A stretch of 64,000 nucleotides of DNA from JABDOU01 sp041609995 (GTDB lineage: Bacteria; Actinomycetota; Acidimicrobiia; Spongiisociales; SHLN01): NCBI GenBank assembly GCA_041609995.1, contig JBFIPU010000001.1, positions 49,877 to 113,876 of the forward strand, read 5' to 3'. This document shows positions 60,826 through 64,000 of the stretch, in pieces. Both the position numbers and the translations under genes were made by a program. The notes under the pieces are model-generated. The model made no database searches and had not been told where the DNA came from. It saw nothing but the letters and a program-made list of their open reading frames with translations. Within the stretch, counting starts at the first letter, position 1. Every line of letters starts with the position of its first letter.

Positions 60826-63800
60826 ATGCGAAGGTCCGTCACACACATCCTCCTTCTGCTCGCCCTGGTGGCGTATACGCTCGTTCCGGTGGGTTCCTCG
60901 GCTGTTGAGATCCCGACCCCATCCTCGACCGCTTTCCAGCAGACAACAGGCCGCGACGCCGGGATCAACATCGGCGACTGGTACACCAACGCCGCCGGAG
61001 GAGACGTCGCACACCACATCGAAGTGGAAGTTGGCTGCAACTGGCCGGCAACCACCGCGATCACCGTCGCCGTGTTCGACCCCGAGCTGAATGTCGGCTA
61101 CGGCACCGGTGTTCCCTACGCCATCGATGAGGTGCGGGGGACGGCCGATACCTCTCGATTCCGCCTGCTCGATCCCAGCGGCAACGAAATCGCCCCCTGG
61201 CGGACGTTCACCCCCACCAACGGCTCGGACGGCCTGTGGGTGGAGATCTCCACATTCCGGCCGGCTGACCTCCCGGCCGGCGACCGGTGCGGGACGTTCA
61301 TCCTCGAATCCGAGGTGAGCGACGGCGACCCGGCGACGGCAGATCAGAAGGACGACGACAACTCGTGGCGTCTGCGCGCCAACCACGACCCGGACTGTGG
61401 CATCACTCCGGGAACCTGTTCGACCGTGGGAGCGGCGACGTCGGCGCTGATGACCGATGGCGACGAGGTCGACAACGCCGACGGCGTGGCCGGCACAGGT
61501 GACGAACTGGCCATCGGCTATACCCGCGCCTCCCAACAGCATGGTGGTAGTGGCACCACTTGCCAGGACTACTGGTTCTTCGACGACGGCAGCAGCGGAG
61601 CCACGTTCGATGTGCGGAACTTCGACATGGACAACAACGGCTCGGTCACCTATTTCCCGCCGTCGGGAAGCCCGGCCTCAGTCGGAGGCACCCTGTCTCC
61701 CAACGCCGGCTGGGCCATCGACACCCTCACTTCCGACCTCGGCTGGTGGCGGACAGACATCTGTATCAACAGCGGCAACCAGTACATCTTCGACGGCATT
61801 GCGGGCAAGACGGTGTACTTCGAGACCCCACCGGCTGAACCACGCATGAGCATCTCGAAAGACGATGGGCTCGCAACCGCGCTGGCGGGCGAAACGCTCA
61901 CCTGGACGCTGACGTTCCAGAACGACTCCGTGCAAGGCGCCGGAGGGGCGCCTGCCTTCAATGTCGCCATCAGTGACACGCTGCCCGCCGGTACCAGCTT
62001 CATCGGATGCTCGATCGATGGACCCCTCACCGGCTCGTGTAGCGAGAGCGGAGGCGTCGTCAGCTTCTCGATCGACCAGACCATCAACGCCCAAGGCGGG
62101 GCGGCACCAACTGGCGGCTCGGCTCAGGTCTCGGCACGCATCGACGACGCGACGGCGGGCACCTTGACCAACTCTGTTCAACTGACGTACACAGATCCGT
62201 TCGAGATTCCGATGATCGTGGCCAACGCCACCGACGACACGACCGTCGATCCGTCGATCGGTGACTTCGTCTGGGACGACCTCGACGGCGACGGTGTCCA
62301 GGATGCCGGGGAACCCGGCATCGATGGCGTGACCGTTACCTTGTGGGACGCGGGCCAGACCACTGTGGTCGCAAGCACGACGACAACCGCCGGGGGTCGA
62401 TACTCGTTCACCGGCGTGGCGCCCGACAGCTACGTGGCGGAGTTCGGCCAGCCGGCCGGCCGCATCGCCACGAGAGCCAACGTCGGGGCAGACAATTCGG
62501 ACTCCGATGCCGACCGGACCACCCTGACGGCTCCGATCACGCTGGCCGCCGCCTCGAGCGATGCGTCCATCGACGCCGGCTTCACGTCGCCGGGCTCCAT
62601 CGGTGACCTGGTGTGGGAAGACGCCAATGGCAACGGTTTGCAGGACGGTGGTGAACCCGGTCTGGGCGGGGTATTGGTCCGCCTCTACAGCCCGGGCCCC
62701 GACGCAACGCTGGGAACCGCCGACGACGTCCTCGAGACCAGCATGACGACGCCGGCGTCTGGCGCATATACCTTCACCGACCTGCTGGCCGGTGATTACC
62801 GGGTCGACATCGACGAGTCGACCCTGCCGGCGGGCGTCGACACGCTCACGACGGCCACCGAACCACTGGACCACACCCTCACCGTCGGCAACGATCATGC
62901 GGCTGCCGACTTCGGCTATCGGCGCAGCGCCGATGTCTCGATCCAGACGGTCACCAACGGACAGGACGCCGATGCCCCTCCCGGGCCTCACCTATCGGTG
63001 GGGTCAACTGTGACGTGGACATACGAGGTCACCAACCCCGGCATCGTCTCGCTCAGCCCAATCGTCGTATCTGACGACGGGGGCGCCCTGCCCGCCTACC
63101 AGTCGGGCGACACCAACGCCAACACCCAGCTGGATCCTGGTGAGACCTGGATTTACCAGGCGACCGGAACCGTCGTGGCCGGCGCCTACGCCAACACGGG
63201 ATCGGTGGTGGCGTCTCAGGCTGCCGGCCCAGACGTCACAGCCAGCGATCCCACCAATCACTACGGAGCATCCGGGTCGATCGGCGACCGGGTGTGGACC
63301 GACACCGATGCCAACGGGATTCAGGCCGGATCGGAGACCGGTATGTCCGGGGTCACGGTCGAGCTGTACCGGGCCTCGGATCTGGTGACGCCAATTGCCA
63401 GCGACGTGACCGATGCGGCCGGCCTCTACGGGTTCGGCAACCTCATCCCAGACGACTACGTCGTCAAATTCCTCAACCCGGCGGGCTTTGCATTCTCGCC
63501 GAGCGGCCAGGGATCCGCAGACACCGACAGCGATGCCGATCCGTCGAGTGGCGAGGCAACCGTCACAATCGGGGTCGATGCAACAACGGTCGACATCGAC
63601 GCCGGCATGTATACGACGGCTGCGATCGGCGACTTGGTGTTTGAAGATGTTGATGCCAATGGTGTGTTCGGCGGCACCGACACCGGCCTCTCCGGGGTGA
63701 CCGTCGAGTTGTTGAACGGGACCGGCACCGTCATCGACACCACCACCACCAACGGATCCGGCAACTACAGCTTCACCACCGACCCCGGCTCCTACACCGT

Positions 63801-64000
63801 CCGCTTCACCACCCCCGCCGGCATGACACTCAGCACCCCCAACGATGTGGCCGTCACCGTCACCTCCGGCGAAACCAACAACACCATTGACGCCGGCATG
63901 TACACCCCCGCCACCATCGGCGACTTGGTGTGGGAAGACACCAACGGCAACGGTATCCAGGATCCCGCTGAGCCCGGTTTGAGCGGAATCACGGTGCAAC
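60826..64000 (+). CDS. Large secreted SdrD B-domain surface protein (3' end beyond window)
   Basis: The frame is open from ATG 60826 (AGGA 5 bases upstream) to the window end, at least 1058 codons. A signal peptide (THILLLLALVAYTLVPVGSSA) is followed by a region of about 300 residues, a DUF11-type domain (AGETLTWTLTFQND, near 61880), then SdrD B-like repeats with IGD.VW.D.ng.G.qD..EpG..GVtV, beginning near 62254, 62596, 63273, 63621 and 63911. A second DUF11-like unit lies between repeats two and three. Such repeats bind calcium and form stalks of cell-surface adhesins. The C-terminal anchor is not seen. Confidence 0.88.
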   Translation, partial: MRRSVTHILLLLALVAYTLVPVGSSAVEIPTPSSTAFQQTTGRDAGINIGDWYTNAAGGDVAHHIEVEVGCNWPATTAITVAVFDPELNVGYGTGVPYAIDEVRGTADTSRFRLLDPSGNEIAPWRTFTPTNGSDGLWVEISTFRPADLPAGDRCGTFILESEVSDGDPATADQKDDDNSWRLRANHDPDCGITPGTCSTVGAATSALMTDGDEVDNADGVAGTGDELAIGYTRASQQHGGSGTTCQDYWFFDDGSSGATFDVRNFDMDNNGSVTYFPPSGSPASVGGTLSPNAGWAIDTLTSDLGWWRTDICINSGNQYIFDGIAGKTVYFETPPAEPRMSISKDDGLATALAGETLTWTLTFQNDSVQGAGGAPAFNVAISDTLPAGTSFIGCSIDGPLTGSCSESGGVVSFSIDQTINAQGGAAPTGGSAQVSARIDDATAGTLTNSVQLTYTDPFEIPMIVANATDDTTVDPSIGDFVWDDLDGDGVQDAGEPGIDGVTVTLWDAGQTTVVASTTTTAGGRYSFTGVAPDSYVAEFGQPAGRIATRANVGADNSDSDADRTTLTAPITLAAASSDASIDAGFTSPGSIGDLVWEDANGNGLQDGGEPGLGGVLVRLYSPGPDATLGTADDVLETSMTTPASGAYTFTDLLAGDYRVDIDESTLPAGVDTLTTATEPLDHTLTVGNDHAAADFGYRRSADVSIQTVTNGQDADAPPGPHLSVGSTVTWTYEVTNPGIVSLSPIVVSDDGGALPAYQSGDTNANTQLDPGETWIYQATGTVVAGAYANTGSVVASQAAGPDVTASDPTNHYGASGSIGDRVWTDTDANGIQAGSETGMSGVTVELYRASDLVTPIASDVTDAAGLYGFGNLIPDDYVVKFLNPAGFAFSPSGQGSADTDSDADPSSGEATVTIGVDATTVDIDAGMYTTAAIGDLVFEDVDANGVFGGTDTGLSGVTVELLNGTGTVIDTTTTNGSGNYSFTTDPGSYTVRFTTPAGMTLSTPNDVAVTVTSGETNNTIDAGMYTPATIGDLVWEDTNGNGIQDPAEPGLSGITVQ

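Overview
This window is a high-GC, gene-dense bacterial chromosome segment. Genes are packed with many ATGA/GTGA start-stop overlaps, GTG starts are common, and Shine-Dalgarno sites are of the AGGAGG type. The gene content suggests an actinobacterium, possibly class Acidimicrobiia: two ThDP enzymes, a PadR regulator with a CGCG-centred palindrome, a GerW-like protein, a short principal-like sigma factor, Thr/Pro-rich lipoproteins and a glycine riboswitch ahead of gcvTHP. That placement is inference. I saw no rRNA, tRNA, CRISPR array, insertion sequence or phage gene.

Layout. (1) 1-9.4 kb holds a Rieske-ThDP fusion enzyme, a DivIVA-like mini protein, an SH3 lipoprotein, a dimethylglycine/sarcosine dehydrogenase-like flavoprotein coupled to a non-pyrrolysine MttB-family methyltransferase, a GNAT acetyltransferase, a TerC membrane protein, and an AhpD-like gene interrupted by an in-frame TGA. 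That TGA lies at the second cysteine of its CxxC motif and is followed by a SECIS-like hairpin, so the gene is best read as a selenoprotein. (2) 9.7-17.4 kb is a self-contained mannitol PTS locus: membrane protein, enzyme I, MtlR-type regulator, separate EIIC, EIIB and EIIA, and a mannitol-1-phosphate dehydrogenase whose C-terminus is an HPr domain. (3) 17.4-27.6 kb has a second flavin/GcvT-type dehydrogenase that seems to start at AUU, DUF488, an SDR, TesB, then a tandem glycine riboswitch with terminator and gcvT-gcvH-gcvP, GerW-like and GFA proteins. (4) 27.6-35.4 kb has a PadR regulator with two abutting operators, udk, metX, an alpha/beta hydrolase, metY, YceI and two secreted or membrane proteins. 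(5) 35.6-50.4 kb has an acyl-CoA dehydrogenase, a TetR-ABC exporter operon, an orphan sensor kinase, quinone oxidoreductase and MaoC genes, MocA, a sulfite-oxidase-like enzyme, LtrA, two hydrolases and a proline-racemase-family protein lacking both catalytic cysteines. (6) 50.4-55.5 kb is a five-gene minus-strand cluster around a ketoacyl synthase III fused to a haem-oxygenase-like putative diiron domain. (7) 55.5-64 kb has a 911-base gene-free stretch with tandem repeats and candidate stress promoters, a sigma-70 factor, small proteins, a Nudix hydrolase, a second ThDP enzyme and the start of a large SdrD-type surface protein that runs off the window.

How it works together. The MttB-like methyltransferase, the two dimethylglycine-dehydrogenase-like flavoproteins and the glycine-induced cleavage system form a plausible route from methylated amines (betaine type) through sarcosine and glycine to one-carbon folate. 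The PTS locus supplies every phosphotransfer step for mannitol, with HPr tethered to the enzyme that consumes the product. The 50-55 kb cluster looks like a small fatty-acid-derived biosynthetic pathway of unknown product.
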